NCBI RefSeq assembly: GCF_014648195.1
Contig: NZ_BMQQ01000002.1
Span: 338,387-402,386 of the forward strand
Origin: Streptomyces purpureus
GTDB taxonomy: Bacteria; Actinomycetota; Actinomycetes; Streptomycetales; Streptomycetaceae
Length of the DNA: 64,000 bases
Direction: 5' to 3'
Of the stretch, positions 28,054-38,943 are shown piece by piece. The notes under the pieces were generated by a model. The model saw only the letters and a program-made list of their open reading frames with translations. It was not told where the DNA came from and searched no databases. The stretch's first letter is position 1, and each line of letters begins with the position of its first letter. The translations under genes and the position numbers were made by a program.

Positions 28054-29291
28054 GGCCGTACTCCTCGTGCCGTCACCGGCAGACTGGTATATCCCGCAAT
28101 GAAGTTCGACCGCAGCCGCACAGGTTCGCCGACGACCTCGATGTCGGCGAAGCCGGTCAGCAGCTCGTGGAACAGGACCCGCAGCGCGACCCTGGCGACG
28201 GTGTGCCCGACGCAGTAGTGCGGGCCGACGCCGAAGGCAACGTGCTTGTTGGGGCGCCTGCGGATGTCGAACGTGTCGGGCCGCGAGAACACGGCCTCGT
28301 CCCGGTTGGCCGAACCCAGCCACGCGACGACCGCGTCGCCCGCGTGCACCGTGACCTCACGGATCCGCACGTCCCGCGTGGCGTAGCGCATGAAGTGCTG
28401 CGCGGGCGAGGACCAGCGCAACGCTTCTTCCACCCCGCTCACGAGCAGGTCCGGATGCGCCGCCCAGTCGGCCAGCGCGTCGGTTCCGGCGAGCTCGAGC
28501 AGTACGGCGCTCGGTGGCTGGGCGGTGGTCACGTTGGCACCGAGCAGCAGGCTGTAGCAGTTGGACACGATCTCACCCGGTGTGAGCCTCGCTCCGTCGA
28601 CACGCATGCCCAGCAACACGCCGATCAGGTCGTCGCCGGGGGCGGCGCGCCGCTCCGCGACCACGTCCTGGAAGTAGGCGAACAGCTCGCGGTGTGCTCT
28701 GACGAGTGTCCTCTCCGGACCGCCCGGGCCGACGAAGGCCGGGTCGTCCGGAGCGATGGACGCGGCCGTCAGCCGGGTCAGCTCGGGCCAGTCCGACCGG
28801 GGAAGCCGCATCCACGAACCGATGACCGCCATCGGCATGGCCGCCATGGCCGCAGCGAAGTCGAACACGCCGCCGTCCTTCATGGGGGCGAGCAGTTCCC
28901 GGATCAGGGACCGGATACGCGGCAGGTCGCGCTCCACCTCCTTGACCGACAGGGCGCGCTGCAACGGTTCCCGGAGCCTCGCGTGCCGGGGTGGGTCGGT
29001 GACCGCCATCTGCCGGCCACCGGCCGGGTCGCCCTTGCCGAGGAGGGTGAGCAGCGATCCCTTTTCGGAGGTGAACGTGGCGTGGTCGCGCAGAACGTGT
29101 TGTACGTCGTCGTACCGGGTCACGGACCAGAACCCGTCGTCGCCGACCGGATGCCGGCTGACTGGCGCCTCCCGTCGCAGGGTCCGCCAGACGGCGTGCA
29201 TGTCCGTCGTGGCGAACGTGCCCGGCTCGAACAGATCGATCTCCGGGCCGGCGTGCATCGGGCACCGGCCCGCCTCTACGGCGACGGTCAT
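28047..29291 (-). CDS. Cytochrome P450 (partner of the A-PCP didomain)
   Basis: The 414-residue soluble bacterial P450 has a heme ligand Cys in FGVGPHYCVGHTVAR (about residue 360), a K-helix pair in EEALRWSSPAQHFMR, and an I-helix LLLGANVTTAQPPSA lacking the usual acidic residue before Thr. It overlaps the A-PCP gene by four bases (ATGA). P450s coupled to standalone A-PCP didomains often hydroxylate the beta-carbon of the PCP-bound amino acid. Here that residue is predicted to be valine. The substrate remains an inference from context. Confidence 0.9.
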   Translation of the reverse strand: MTVAVEAGRCPMHAGPEIDLFEPGTFATTDMHAVWRTLRREAPVSRHPVGDDGFWSVTRYDDVQHVLRDHATFTSEKGSLLTLLGKGDPAGGRQMAVTDPPRHARLREPLQRALSVKEVERDLPRIRSLIRELLAPMKDGGVFDFAAAMAAMPMAVIGSWMRLPRSDWPELTRLTAASIAPDDPAFVGPGGPERTLVRAHRELFAYFQDVVAERRAAPGDDLIGVLLGMRVDGARLTPGEIVSNCYSLLLGANVTTAQPPSAVLLELAGTDALADWAAHPDLLVSGVEEALRWSSPAQHFMRYATRDVRIREVTVHAGDAVVAWLGSANRDEAVFSRPDTFDIRRRPNKHVAFGVGPHYCVGHTVARVALRVLFHELLTGFADIEVVGEPVRLRSNFIAGYTSLPVTARGVRPW

Positions 29292-31045
29292 CGCGGCGCT
29301 CCGCTCCGCATGGCGGTTTCCAGCTGTTCGCCGAGCTCGCCGAGGGTCGGCTGCAGGTAGAGGACGCGCGCCGGAATCGTGACACCGAATTCCGCCCGCA
29401 CCGCGCCCAGCAGTTCCGTGGCGTTCAGCGAATGGCCGCCGAGGTCGAAGAAGTCGTCGTCGGCGCCGATCGGCTCCACACCGAGCACGCCTTCCCACAG
29501 CTCGGCCAGACGGTGCTCCACGTCGGTCCGCGGCGCGACGAAGTCGTTCGGCACGTTGCGTGCCATCAGGTCCGGAACCGGCAGCGCGCCACGGTCGATC
29601 TTCCCGTTGCTGGTCAACGGCAGGTTGTCCCGCACCAGAACGGCCCACGGGATCATCGGCGCCGGCAGGATCGCACGCAACTGTTCGCGCAGTTGCTCGC
29701 CCCAGTGTGGCGGTGGTGCGTCCTCCGGTACGACGTAGGCCACCAGTCGTTTCGTGCCGTCTGCGGCGGTCCGCACAACGACGGCGGTTCGGCTGACCCC
29801 TGGCAGGCGGTGCAACGCGGTTTCGACGGACCCGGGCTCGACCCGGTGGCCGAGGATCTTGACCTGGTCGTCGACCCGACCGACGAACTCACAGGCGCCG
29901 TCGGGCCGCAGCCGGACGATGTCGCCGGTGCTGTACATCCTCGCCCCCGGCTCACTCGTGAACGGGTCGGGAACGAACCTGTCGGCCGTGGCACCCGGCT
30001 GACCGAGATAACCGAGAGCAAGCCCGGCTCCCGACACGTACAGCTCGCCGCAGGCTCCTGCCTCGACCGGCTGCAGTTCGGAGTCCAGCACCGCTGTCCG
30101 CGTGCCGTTGACGGGCGTTCCGATCGGAATCGTGTCGAGGCCGTCCCCGGCAGCGGCGCTGGTCGTCCAGGTCGTGGTGAAGGTCGTGTTCTCGGTCGGA
30201 CCGTATCCGTTGGTGAACGTGATGTTCGGATGCGCCGCGAGCAGACGCGCGACCGGACCTGGCTGGATCACGTCGCCGCCCGCGACGAGGTGACGCACGC
30301 CGGCGAACCCGCCGATGTCGTGCGCGACCATCTCGTGGAACAGGCCGGCCGTCAGCCACATCACTGTCACACCGTGCTCACGAACGGCTTCCGCCACCCC
30401 GTCCAAGGTCATCCGGCCGGACGGCGCCACCACGAGGTGGCAGCCGTGGGTCAACGGTGCCCAGATCTCGAAGGTGGAGGCGTCGAACGCCAGTGGAGCC
30501 GCCTGGAGGAACACGTCGTCCTGGCGGACGGTCATCCAGTTCATGTCCGTGACGAGTCTGAGGACCGCGCGGTGCGGGACCATCACGCCCTTGGGCCGCC
30601 CGGTCGAGCCGGACGTGAAGCTGACGTAGGCGAGGTCGTCGGCGGTGGTGCTCGCCGGAGCGCCGGAGGACCGGCTCACGGCCGACGGCGAGAGCGTGGT
30701 GAGCCGGCTGGGAACGCACCCGCGCAGCTCGTCGTCCGCCACGACGAACTCCACGCCGGCGTTCATCAGCAGGTCGTTCCGCCGCTGTGGCGGGTCGTCG
30801 GGGTCGATCCCGACGTAGGCGGCGCCGGCCCGAAGGATCGCCAGCAGCGCCGAGATCATCCCGGTGGACCGCCTCATCAGGACGCCGACGACGTCGCCCC
30901 GCCGGACCCCGGCCGTCGTCAGCGCGTCCGACAGCCGGTCTGCCCGGCGAACGAGCTGGTCGTAGGTCAGCGTCTCGCCGTCGAACGTGACCGCGGGAGC
31001 CGAAGGATTCCGAAGGGCCTGCCGGACGACGCGTTCGTACAGCAT
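29288..31045 (-). CDS. NRPS didomain, A(Val-like)-PCP
   Basis: The protein has 585 residues. Adenylation about 1-490 ([29 protein letters not shown]), carrier about 510-580 (FFDLGGHSL). By-eye specificity residues are D-A-F-W-V-G-G-T-F, nearly identical to the classic valine code. There is no condensation or release domain, so the residue is held for modification (P450 downstream) and then moved to another protein. The ATG at 31045 is two bases after the MbtH stop and follows GGAAGGGAATTA. Confidence 0.92.
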   Translation of the reverse strand: MLYERVVRQALRNPSAPAVTFDGETLTYDQLVRRADRLSDALTTAGVRRGDVVGVLMRRSTGMISALLAILRAGAAYVGIDPDDPPQRRNDLLMNAGVEFVVADDELRGCVPSRLTTLSPSAVSRSSGAPASTTADDLAYVSFTSGSTGRPKGVMVPHRAVLRLVTDMNWMTVRQDDVFLQAAPLAFDASTFEIWAPLTHGCHLVVAPSGRMTLDGVAEAVREHGVTVMWLTAGLFHEMVAHDIGGFAGVRHLVAGGDVIQPGPVARLLAAHPNITFTNGYGPTENTTFTTTWTTSAAAGDGLDTIPIGTPVNGTRTAVLDSELQPVEAGACGELYVSGAGLALGYLGQPGATADRFVPDPFTSEPGARMYSTGDIVRLRPDGACEFVGRVDDQVKILGHRVEPGSVETALHRLPGVSRTAVVVRTAADGTKRLVAYVVPEDAPPPHWGEQLREQLRAILPAPMIPWAVLVRDNLPLTSNGKIDRGALPVPDLMARNVPNDFVAPRTDVEHRLAELWEGVLGVEPIGADDDFFDLGGHSLNATELLGAVRAEFGVTIPARVLYLQPTLGELGEQLETAMRSGAPR

Positions 31046-31047
31046 TC

Positions 31048-31254
31048 TTAATTCCCTTCCATTCGCCTGCGGACACTCAGCGGCCTCATGTCGGTCCACA
31101 CAAGGTCGATGTGGTCCAGGCATTCCTGCCGAGACCCGCGGAATCCTTCGGCGACCCACCCTGCCGGAACTTCGCGGTCGGCCAAGAGAATTGAGTACTG
31201 TTCCTCACCGTTGAGTACGACGATGCAATCGACGTTGTCGTCGATGTCCACCAT
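31048..31254 (-). CDS. MbtH-like protein
   Basis: The 68-residue protein matches the MbtH family: NGEEQYSILLADREVPAGW, then DHIDLVWTDMRPLSVRRRM. MbtH proteins bind adenylation domains and are needed for their folding or activity. It is immediately upstream of the valine-type A-PCP gene, the most likely partner, but may serve all four A domains. The ATG at 31254 follows GGAGGTCGATC; an in-frame ATG lies 15 bases earlier. Confidence 0.95.
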   Translation of the reverse strand: MVDIDDNVDCIVVLNGEEQYSILLADREVPAGWVAEGFRGSRQECLDHIDLVWTDMRPLSVRRRMEGN

Positions 31255-31339
31255 GATCGACCTCCGCATTTCGTCGACAAACAATGTTGACCGTTGCGAG
31301 ACACCGTCCGACCGCATATTTCTCTGCGATCGGACCTTT

Positions 31340-32548
31340 CTATTTCTTGCTGCCGCGAGCCGTCACCACCACCACGACCGCGACCAGTGGTGCCAGTCCC
31401 GCCAGGAGCAGACCCGCCCCGGCGCCGAATCGCGTCACGAACCAACCGGTGACCGGGCTGGCGAGCGCGATACCCACGTAGCCGATGGCGGAGAAGTATC
31501 CGAACGCCTCCGCCAACCGCTCCGGCGGAGCCTGTTCGGAGACCAGCAGAATGACCGCGCTGTCGCCCGGTGCGAAGGCCAGTCCGGCGACCAGAAGGCA
31601 GCTGACGGAAACCCACAACTGAGGTGTCGCAGCAGCGCTTGCCATGAGGGCGCCGTACGCGGCCATCAGTACGCACGCCACCGTGCGGGTCTTCACCTTC
31701 CGCAACGGGTTCGTCGACGGCAGGGCGGCGTAGACCGAACCACTGATCGCGCTGGTGGCGAAGAGCCCGGCGAGCACGAGGCCGCCGTTCGTCGCGGCCT
31801 CACCGTGATCAGTCATCAAGGCCGGCAGCGCCACGTCGAGCGCGCCGAGGTTGATCCCGATCCCCGCGTTGAGCACGAGCGGCGCCCACAGCCACCCGAG
31901 CAACGCGCGTACCGAGGAGTGCTGCCGCGTCGGGCTGCCCGGTTCCCTCCTCGGCAGCGTCCAGCTGAGCAAGGCTCCCCCGGCCGTCACCGCGGCCACG
32001 ACGCCGACGCATGCCTGCGGTCCGACCGCGGCAGCCACCACGGCCGCCAGCGCTGGACCACCGATCCACGCGACCTGCACCGCGACCGCGTCGACCGCAT
32101 ATGCCTGTGTGAGCTGTGTGGAGTGGAGGAAGTGGGGCAGGACCGACCGGTAGGCCCCTCCCACCCCGGAGCCGGCGCACGCGGCCAGGACGACGAACAC
32201 CAGCAGCAGCCACAAGGGAGCACCCGCGGCCGCCGCGATCGACGTGGCGACGAGTCCGGCGGCCGCCGCGAGCAGTGACCACCCGAGGGCGTTGGGCAAC
32301 AAGGCCCGGTCCATCTGCCGGCCCCGCCACGGAGCGCACAGCGCGTAGGTCATCGCACTCGCGCCGCTGAGCAGTCCACTGCCCACGAACGACCCGGTCG
32401 CCTCGTGCGCGGTGAGCACCAACGCGACCGGAAGCGAGGTCTGCGGCAGCCTGGCCAGAGACGCCGCAGCCAACCACCGCAGCCAGATCGGCTGGTGCCG
32501 CAGCGGCTTGGTCGGCGCGTCCATCGGTGGACCGACAGTGTCCTGCAC
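31340..32548 (-). CDS. MFS exporter
   Basis: The 402-residue membrane protein has about 12 hydrophobic segments in two sets of six with a central loop (PRREPGSPTRQHSSVRALLG). APWRGRQMDR resembles the loop 2-3 motif of the major facilitator superfamily. No nucleotide-binding domain is present. Being inside the NRPS operon, it is the likely export and self-resistance pump. The GTG at 32548 follows GAGGAG; an ATG 15 bases upstream is possible. Confidence 0.85.
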   Translation of the reverse strand: MQDTVGPPMDAPTKPLRHQPIWLRWLAAASLARLPQTSLPVALVLTAHEATGSFVGSGLLSGASAMTYALCAPWRGRQMDRALLPNALGWSLLAAAAGLVATSIAAAAGAPLWLLLVFVVLAACAGSGVGGAYRSVLPHFLHSTQLTQAYAVDAVAVQVAWIGGPALAAVVAAAVGPQACVGVVAAVTAGGALLSWTLPRREPGSPTRQHSSVRALLGWLWAPLVLNAGIGINLGALDVALPALMTDHGEAATNGGLVLAGLFATSAISGSVYAALPSTNPLRKVKTRTVACVLMAAYGALMASAAATPQLWVSVSCLLVAGLAFAPGDSAVILLVSEQAPPERLAEAFGYFSAIGYVGIALASPVTGWFVTRFGAGAGLLLAGLAPLVAVVVVVTARGSKK

Positions 32549-32564
32549 GTGGTGACTCCTCATC

Positions 32565-35500
32565 TCAGATGGGCATCGCGCCGCTGAGCAGCGCTTCGCG
32601 CTCGCTGGGCAGCAACACGTCGGCCGTGTCGAGCCGGGCCGCCGGATCGGCCACCGCGGCACGCATCACCTGGACCAGACGCTGGGTCAGCGCGACGACC
32701 GTCTCCCGGTCGAAGATGTCGGTGGCGAACTCGACCAGGCCGGCCATACCTTCCGGACTGCCGTCGGCGCCGCGCCGTTCGGTGAACGAGAACGACAGGT
32801 CGAACTTGGCGGTCTGCACATCGATCTGCCGCCTGGTCGCCGCGACGCCGGGGAGGTCGAGCGCGGCCTCGCCCGCACCTTGCAGCGTGAGCGTCACCTG
32901 GAAGAGCGGGTTGTGACTCAACGAGCGGGTCGGCTTGAGCGCCTCGACCAGTCGCTCGAACGGCACGTCCTGGTTGGCGTACGCGGCCAGGTTGGTCTCG
33001 CGCACCCGCGCCAACAATTCGGTGAACGTCGGATTGCCACTGGTGTCGGTGCGCAGTACCAGAGTGTTGACGAAGAAGCCGACCAGATCGTCGAGGGCGT
33101 CATCGTTGCGACCGGCGATCGGCGCGCCAAGCGGGATGTCGGCACCGGCGCCGATCCGGGTGAGCAGACCAGCCAGAGCCGTCTGAAGTGCCATGAACAG
33201 GCTGGCGCGTCCAGCGCCGGCGAATTGCGCGAGACCGGCGTGCAGGTCGGCGTCCACTTCGAAATGGACGGTCTCGCCCCGATGACCGCGCACGGCCGGG
33301 CGGGGCCGGTCCAGCGGCAGCTCCAGTGGCTCGGGCAGGCCGGCCAGCTGCTCGGTCCAGTACTCCACCTCGGTCGTGACGGCCCCGCCGTCTGCGCCGA
33401 GGATCTCCCGCTGCCACAGCGTGTAGTCCGCGTACTGAACCGGCAACGGCGTCCACTCCGGTGCGTTGCCCCCACGCCGGGCCGCGTATGCGGTGGACAG
33501 GTCCCGCAGCAACGGCCGCATCGACCAGTGGTCGGTGGCGATGTGGTGCAGGCAGATCAGCAACACATGCCGGTTCGGGCCGAGCCGGAAGAGCACTGCC
33601 CGCATCGGCGGCGTTCCCGCGAGATCGAACCGACGCTCCACTTCGGACCTCATCGCGTCGGCGATCTCGGACTCCGAGGAGTCCACCGTGGTCAGAACAG
33701 GGCTCCCAGGGTCGAGGATGCGCTGCCACGGCTCGTCGCCGGACACCGGGAACGCGGTCCGCAGGGTTTGGTGTCTGGTCATCACGTCACCGAACGCCGC
33801 TCGCAGTGCGGCCACATCCAGCTCACCGGTCAGTGAGAAGGCCGACGGGATGTGGTACGCGGAACCATGCCCCGCCGACGTCTCCAGCTGTTCGACGAAC
33901 CACAGTCGGCGCTGCGCGAAGGACAACGGCACCCGCTCCGGGCGGCGCACGACCCGGACGGGCGGCCTGCTCGGCGCCAGGTCGTCGATGGCGTTGGCGA
34001 TACCTGCGACGGTCTGTCGTTCGAAGATCACTCGCACCGGCAGGGCCACGTCCAGCACCGAACGCACCCGGCTCGCCAGCCTGGCGACCTGCAACGAGTG
34101 ACCACCGAGCTCGAAGAAGTCGTCGTCGACCCCGACCTCGGCGATCTTCAGCACATCGGCGACCAGCCGACACAACAGCTCTTCCTGAGGGGTGCGCGGG
34201 GCGCGGCCGCCGGCCGTCCATTGTGGTGCCGGCAGCGCCGAGACATCCACTTTCCCGTTCGCGTTCACCGGCATCCGGTCCAGCACGACGAACGACGCCG
34301 GGACCATGAACGCGGGAAGAGTGTCGGAGAGGTACCGCCGCAACCGCGCCGGTACGAGCCGTGTGCCGTCCACTCCCACCGCGTACGCCACCAGCCGGAC
34401 GTCCCCCGGCACCGGCTCGACCGCGGTCACGACCGCACGTGCCACGTCGGGGTGCTTGAGCAGAGTCGCCTCGACCTCTCCCGGCTCGACCCGGTAACCC
34501 CGGATCTTGACCTGGTGGTCGGCCCGGCCGGCGAAGACCAGGGTGCCGTCGCTGGTCCACCTCGCCAGGTCGCCCGTGCGGTACATCCGCCCACCGGTGC
34601 CCACGAACGGATCGGGCACGAACCGCTCCGCGGTAAGTCCCGGCCTGGCCAGGTAGCCGCGGGCGACGCCCGCACCGGCGACGAATATTTCGCCGACCAC
34701 TCCCGGCGGGACCGGCCGTAACTCGTTGTCCAGCAGGTAGATCCGCTGGTTCCACACCGGACGGCCGATCGGAACGGCCGCGGACCGCGCCCCGGCGGCC
34801 ACCTGCCCGGACTGGACGAGCATGGTCGCGGCGTGCGTCTCGGTCGGACCGTAGTAGTTGAGCAGCCTGCGCTCCACGGGGCCGCTCAGCAGCGAACGAA
34901 TGTCATCGCTCAGCATCAGGGGCGACCCCGCCTGCGCGACGTCGGTGAACGCGGGCAGTTCGAGGCCCTCGGCGACAGCGGCCGAGCAGATGCTGTCGAT
35001 CATCAGTGTCGGCGCAATGACCATGGTCACCCGGTGCCGGTCCATCCAGTGCACCAGCCGTACCGGATCGGTGCGCACATCCGGTTCGGGAATCGCGATC
35101 GTGCCGCCGCTGACCAGGGCGGGAAGGATCTCCTCCAAGGACACGTCGAACCCCACGCTCGCCAGCTGCGCGATGACGCCGCTGGAGCTCCCCGTGTCGC
35201 GGTCCGCCTGCCAGCACACCATGTTGAGCAGACCGGCGGCCGGCATGACCACGCCCTTGGGCACGCCGGTCGAGCCGGACGTGTAGATCAGGTAGGCCGC
35301 GGCGGCAGAATCGCCGGTATGGCATTCGTCCTCGGTGAGGGCCGTCGACGGGTGCCGCTCGATCCGCGCCATGTCGCCAGGGGAGTCGACGACCAGCGCG
35401 CCGGGCACCCGGTGTGCGTGCTCGCGGTGGGTCACCACGACCACCGGCGCCGCATCCTCGATCATGAAACCGAGCCGTTCGTCGGGGTAGTCCGGATCCA

Positions 35501-37430
35501 CCGGCAGGTAGACCGCGCCGGCCTTGACCGTGGCCAGCAGCGCGACCAGGAGGTCCACGGACCGGTCAAGGAGCACCGCAACAACGCGCTCCTGGCCCGC
35601 GCCCCGGCTGATCAGCTCTCTGGCCAGCTGGTTGGCCCTGGCGTGCAGCTCCGCGTATGCGACGCTGCTCGTGTCGGTGACGGCGGCGATCGCCGATGGC
35701 GTTCGCCTGGCCTGCTCCTCGAGCAACGTCACCAGGTCGGCAGCCGGAAGGCGCCGGGTGGAGTCGTTCCACTCGGTCAGCACCCGATGCCTGCCGGTCG
35801 CGGACAGCAGTTCGCCCCGCGACACCGGCCGGTCCGGATCGGCGACGGCCTGTGCCAGCACCAGGCAGAACTGCTCGGCCATGGCCTCGACGGTGCCCCG
35901 GTCGTACAGGTCGGTGGAGAACTCGACCACTCCGTCGATTCCGCACGGCGTGCCGTCGGCGGATCGCCGCTCCTGTATCGAGAAGAACAGTTCGAACCGG
36001 GACACCCCGATGTCGACGGGGTCGAACCGGGAAGTGATGCCGGGCGCGTCGATCGCGGGATCGACGTGCGTCTGCACCGCGAGCATCACCTGGAAAAGTG
36101 GGTTCAGGCCGGACGAACGAACCGGGTTGAGCGCTTCGACCACCTGCTCGAACGGCACATCCTGCGCGTCGAATGCCGCAAGATCGGTCGCCCGGACGCG
36201 CTCGATCAACTCTCGGAAGGTCGGCTCACCAGAGGTGTCGGTGCGCAGCACCAGCGTGTTGACGAAGAAGCCGATGACGTCGTCGAGCGCCGCGTCGGTG
36301 CGCCCGGCGACAGGTGCCCCGATCGGCAGGTCGGTGCCCGCGCCGAGCCTCGTCAGCAGAGCACCGAGGCCCGCATGCAGAAGCATGAACAACGTCGCCT
36401 GGTGCTCCCGACCGAGATCGGTGAGCCGCTGGTGCTGTTCCGCGTCGAGGTGGAAGGGCACTCGTCCACCGCGGTAGCTGGTGCTGGAGGCGAAACGAGG
36501 GCGGTCGGCGGGCAAGGCGATCTGCGCAGGCAGGTCTTCGAGCTCCGTCAGCCAGTAGCTCAGCTGCTTGGCCAGCATCCCGCCGGCGTCGTCGTCGGCA
36601 AGTTTCCGCTGCCACTGGGCGTAGTCGGTGTACCGCACCGGCAGGTCCGGCCACGTCGGAGCTTCACCAGCCAGCCGAGCACGGTAGGCGGCGGACAGGT
36701 CGTGCCGCAACGGCTCGAACGACCAGCCATCGACCGCGACGTGGTGGAACGAAAGCAGGAGCACGTGTTCCTGCGGGCCGAGGACGAACAGGCACGTCCG
36801 CAGTGGCACGTCGACGGTCAGGTCGAAGCCCTCGGCCGCACGCCGCCGGACCGCCTCTGCCGCCTCGCCGGGCTCGACGTGGACCACCGACATGACGGTT
36901 GCCAGGTCAGGAACCTCCAGGACCTGCTGTCTCGGCGTGCCCGACTCGGACGGGAAGATCGTCCGGAGCGATTCATGCCGGGAGATCACGTCGCGCACCG
37001 CGTGCCGGAGTGCGTCGCGGTCCAGCTCGCCCGACAGCCACAACGCCACCGGGATGTTGTAGCCGGACCCACCGTCGGCGACCTGGTTGAGGAACCACAG
37101 TCGTTGCTGCTCGTACGACAAGGGGACCTGCGCGGGCCGTTCCTGCGGTTCGACGGACGGACGTGTCGTCCGGTACGAGTCGAGCTTGCCCGTCAGACCG
37201 ATCGGAGTCGGCGAAGCGAAGAACTCTCGCGCCGTGATCTCAACCCCGAAGGCGGAACGCAGCCGGGCGAGAACGCGGGAGGCCAGCAGCGACTGACCGC
37301 CCAGTTCGAAGAAGTCGTCGTCCGGAGCCACCGCAGGCAGACCGAGGAGCTCGGCGAATATCGACCGGACCAGGTCGCTTCTCGGATCCGTTCCCGATCG
37401 CTCCCGAGTGGAGTCGTGATACACGGACAT
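32565..37430 (-). CDS. NRPS, PCP-C-A-PCP-C
   Basis: The protein has 1621 residues. Carrier 1 about 15-85 (FFELGGQSL); condensation 1 about 100-540 (HHVAVDGW); adenylation about 560-1060 ([19 protein letters not shown]); carrier 2 about 1075-1140 (FFELGGHSL); condensation 2 about 1165-1600 (HHIATDHW). Both condensation motifs are intact. By-eye specificity residues D-V-E-I-A-A-Y-A-A match no code I know. The first carrier has no adenylation domain, so it must be loaded in trans. The last C has no following A in the same chain and should pass the peptide to the Thr A-PCP-TE protein. The ATG at 37430 follows AAGGGGGCG. Confidence 0.93.
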   Translation of the reverse strand: MSVYHDSTRERSGTDPRSDLVRSIFAELLGLPAVAPDDDFFELGGQSLLASRVLARLRSAFGVEITAREFFASPTPIGLTGKLDSYRTTRPSVEPQERPAQVPLSYEQQRLWFLNQVADGGSGYNIPVALWLSGELDRDALRHAVRDVISRHESLRTIFPSESGTPRQQVLEVPDLATVMSVVHVEPGEAAEAVRRRAAEGFDLTVDVPLRTCLFVLGPQEHVLLLSFHHVAVDGWSFEPLRHDLSAAYRARLAGEAPTWPDLPVRYTDYAQWQRKLADDDAGGMLAKQLSYWLTELEDLPAQIALPADRPRFASSTSYRGGRVPFHLDAEQHQRLTDLGREHQATLFMLLHAGLGALLTRLGAGTDLPIGAPVAGRTDAALDDVIGFFVNTLVLRTDTSGEPTFRELIERVRATDLAAFDAQDVPFEQVVEALNPVRSSGLNPLFQVMLAVQTHVDPAIDAPGITSRFDPVDIGVSRFELFFSIQERRSADGTPCGIDGVVEFSTDLYDRGTVEAMAEQFCLVLAQAVADPDRPVSRGELLSATGRHRVLTEWNDSTRRLPAADLVTLLEEQARRTPSAIAAVTDTSSVAYAELHARANQLARELISRGAGQERVVAVLLDRSVDLLVALLATVKAGAVYLPVDPDYPDERLGFMIEDAAPVVVVTHREHAHRVPGALVVDSPGDMARIERHPSTALTEDECHTGDSAAAAYLIYTSGSTGVPKGVVMPAAGLLNMVCWQADRDTGSSSGVIAQLASVGFDVSLEEILPALVSGGTIAIPEPDVRTDPVRLVHWMDRHRVTMVIAPTLMIDSICSAAVAEGLELPAFTDVAQAGSPLMLSDDIRSLLSGPVERRLLNYYGPTETHAATMLVQSGQVAAGARSAAVPIGRPVWNQRIYLLDNELRPVPPGVVGEIFVAGAGVARGYLARPGLTAERFVPDPFVGTGGRMYRTGDLARWTSDGTLVFAGRADHQVKIRGYRVEPGEVEATLLKHPDVARAVVTAVEPVPGDVRLVAYAVGVDGTRLVPARLRRYLSDTLPAFMVPASFVVLDRMPVNANGKVDVSALPAPQWTAGGRAPRTPQEELLCRLVADVLKIAEVGVDDDFFELGGHSLQVARLASRVRSVLDVALPVRVIFERQTVAGIANAIDDLAPSRPPVRVVRRPERVPLSFAQRRLWFVEQLETSAGHGSAYHIPSAFSLTGELDVAALRAAFGDVMTRHQTLRTAFPVSGDEPWQRILDPGSPVLTTVDSSESEIADAMRSEVERRFDLAGTPPMRAVLFRLGPNRHVLLICLHHIATDHWSMRPLLRDLSTAYAARRGGNAPEWTPLPVQYADYTLWQREILGADGGAVTTEVEYWTEQLAGLPEPLELPLDRPRPAVRGHRGETVHFEVDADLHAGLAQFAGAGRASLFMALQTALAGLLTRIGAGADIPLGAPIAGRNDDALDDLVGFFVNTLVLRTDTSGNPTFTELLARVRETNLAAYANQDVPFERLVEALKPTRSLSHNPLFQVTLTLQGAGEAALDLPGVAATRRQIDVQTAKFDLSFSFTERRGADGSPEGMAGLVEFATDIFDRETVVALTQRLVQVMRAAVADPAARLDTADVLLPSEREALLSGAMPI

Positions 37431-37539
37431 TGACGCCCCCTTGTGCGGCAACACAGCGCTGGCCAATGTCCAGCAACTGTTCAGTTTCCGGCCAGTTGAA
37501 AGTGCGTTAAAAGAGGTCGATCGAGCTGGACAGTTCCGA

Positions 37540-38736
37540 TCACTCGGAATAGAACGCGAGGGGTAAATACTCGAGACTATTGGTGACGTAGGACGGTGTG
37601 CGCCGCGGCTCACCAACCTGCTCGATCCTCGCCACACTGCGCATTGTTTCTTCGAGGAAGACCCTGATCATCAGCCTGGCCAGCGGTGCCCCGATGCAGA
37701 AATGGCGACCGCCGCCGAAGCTCACGTGCCGGTTGGGGCTCCTGTCCAGCCGGAGCTCCATCGGCCGGTCGAACACGTTCTCGTCCCGGTTGAGCGACGA
37801 CAACCACACACTCACCGCCTGGCCTGCCTTGATCTCGACGCCACCGAGAGGCGTGTCGGCGACAGCTGTGCGCATGAGGTGGGTCACCGGCGCCGTCCAG
37901 CGCACGAGCTCCTCGATGGCCGACTTGAGCGGGACCGTCCCGGAGCGCAGCGCGTCCAGCTGTGCCGGGTCGGCGAGGAGCGCGAGCAGCCCGCCGCTCA
38001 GCACCTGACGCGTCGTCTCCCCGGCTGCCACCGCCAGGTTGTCGCAGGTCAGGATGATCTCGTCGTCAGTGATGTCCAGCCCGTCCGCCTGCGCGAGGAC
38101 GAACGCCGACACCACGTCGCCCGTCGGTCGCGCCCTGCGCTCCTCGATCACCTCGGCGTAGTAGGCGAGCACCTCGAGGTGCGCCTGCTGTGCGGCCGTC
38201 CCGTCAAGGTCCACGATGTTGCCCACGGCCGCCTCGGCGTAGGCGGCGACCCGCTCCACATCCTCACCCTCGACACCGAGCAGACCGGCGATGACCTGGA
38301 GCGGGTACGGCGCCGCGACGTCGTTGACGAAGTCGTGGGGACCGGCGTCGACGACACCACGCAACAGAGACCGCGACACCTCTGTCGCCCTGCCCCGAAA
38401 CCCGGCGGCCGCCTTGGGCGTGAAAAGCGCGGCTGCCGCCTTTCGGAGCACATCGTGCCGCGGCGGGTCGGAAAGCGTCATCATCACGCCCGCGCCTGGG
38501 TACGGATCCGAGAGATTGGGCCGCAGGAACGTTCCCTTGGCCGAGCTGAACCGCTTCCAGTCGCTCAGTACAGCAAGACCCTCGTCATAGGTCGTGACAG
38601 CCCAGAACGGTTCATGATCCGGTTCGTCCTGCCAGGAGACCGGGCATTCTCTGCGTAGTCGTGCCCAGGTGGCATGCGGATCCCCATGGGAATAGAGATG
38701 CGGATCGGTCAACCTCGTTATGGCGGGGGCGGTCAC
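37540..38736 (-). CDS. Cytochrome P450 2
   Basis: The 398-residue soluble P450 has a heme Cys in [15 protein letters not shown] (about residue 347), K-helix [15 protein letters not shown], and I-helix [17 protein letters not shown] with the standard acidic-Thr pair. It is unrelated in detail to the other P450 in the cluster. The GTG at 38736 has AAGGAG eight bases upstream. It lies between the diiron enzyme and the large NRPS on the same strand. Substrate is unknown; late oxidation of a carrier-bound or free peptide is plausible. Confidence 0.92.
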   Translation of the reverse strand: MTAPAITRLTDPHLYSHGDPHATWARLRRECPVSWQDEPDHEPFWAVTTYDEGLAVLSDWKRFSSAKGTFLRPNLSDPYPGAGVMMTLSDPPRHDVLRKAAAALFTPKAAAGFRGRATEVSRSLLRGVVDAGPHDFVNDVAAPYPLQVIAGLLGVEGEDVERVAAYAEAAVGNIVDLDGTAAQQAHLEVLAYYAEVIEERRARPTGDVVSAFVLAQADGLDITDDEIILTCDNLAVAAGETTRQVLSGGLLALLADPAQLDALRSGTVPLKSAIEELVRWTAPVTHLMRTAVADTPLGGVEIKAGQAVSVWLSSLNRDENVFDRPMELRLDRSPNRHVSFGGGRHFCIGAPLARLMIRVFLEETMRSVARIEQVGEPRRTPSYVTNSLEYLPLAFYSE

Positions 38737-38943
38737 TTGTCAACTCCTTCGCGTGGTGAGCGTCAGTCGCCTTCTTCGGCAGAGACCGCATTGGCCACTG
38801 AGAACTCCCTTTGTCGAACCGGACTGTTCGCACCAGCGCTCAACGACCATCGCCTTTATCCCGCCCGCCGGCATCGTCCATCGGGAGCCGACCAGTCGGA
38901 CGGCTCGATGGATCAGCACTCGGCGAGCAGCCTGGACGTGTCC

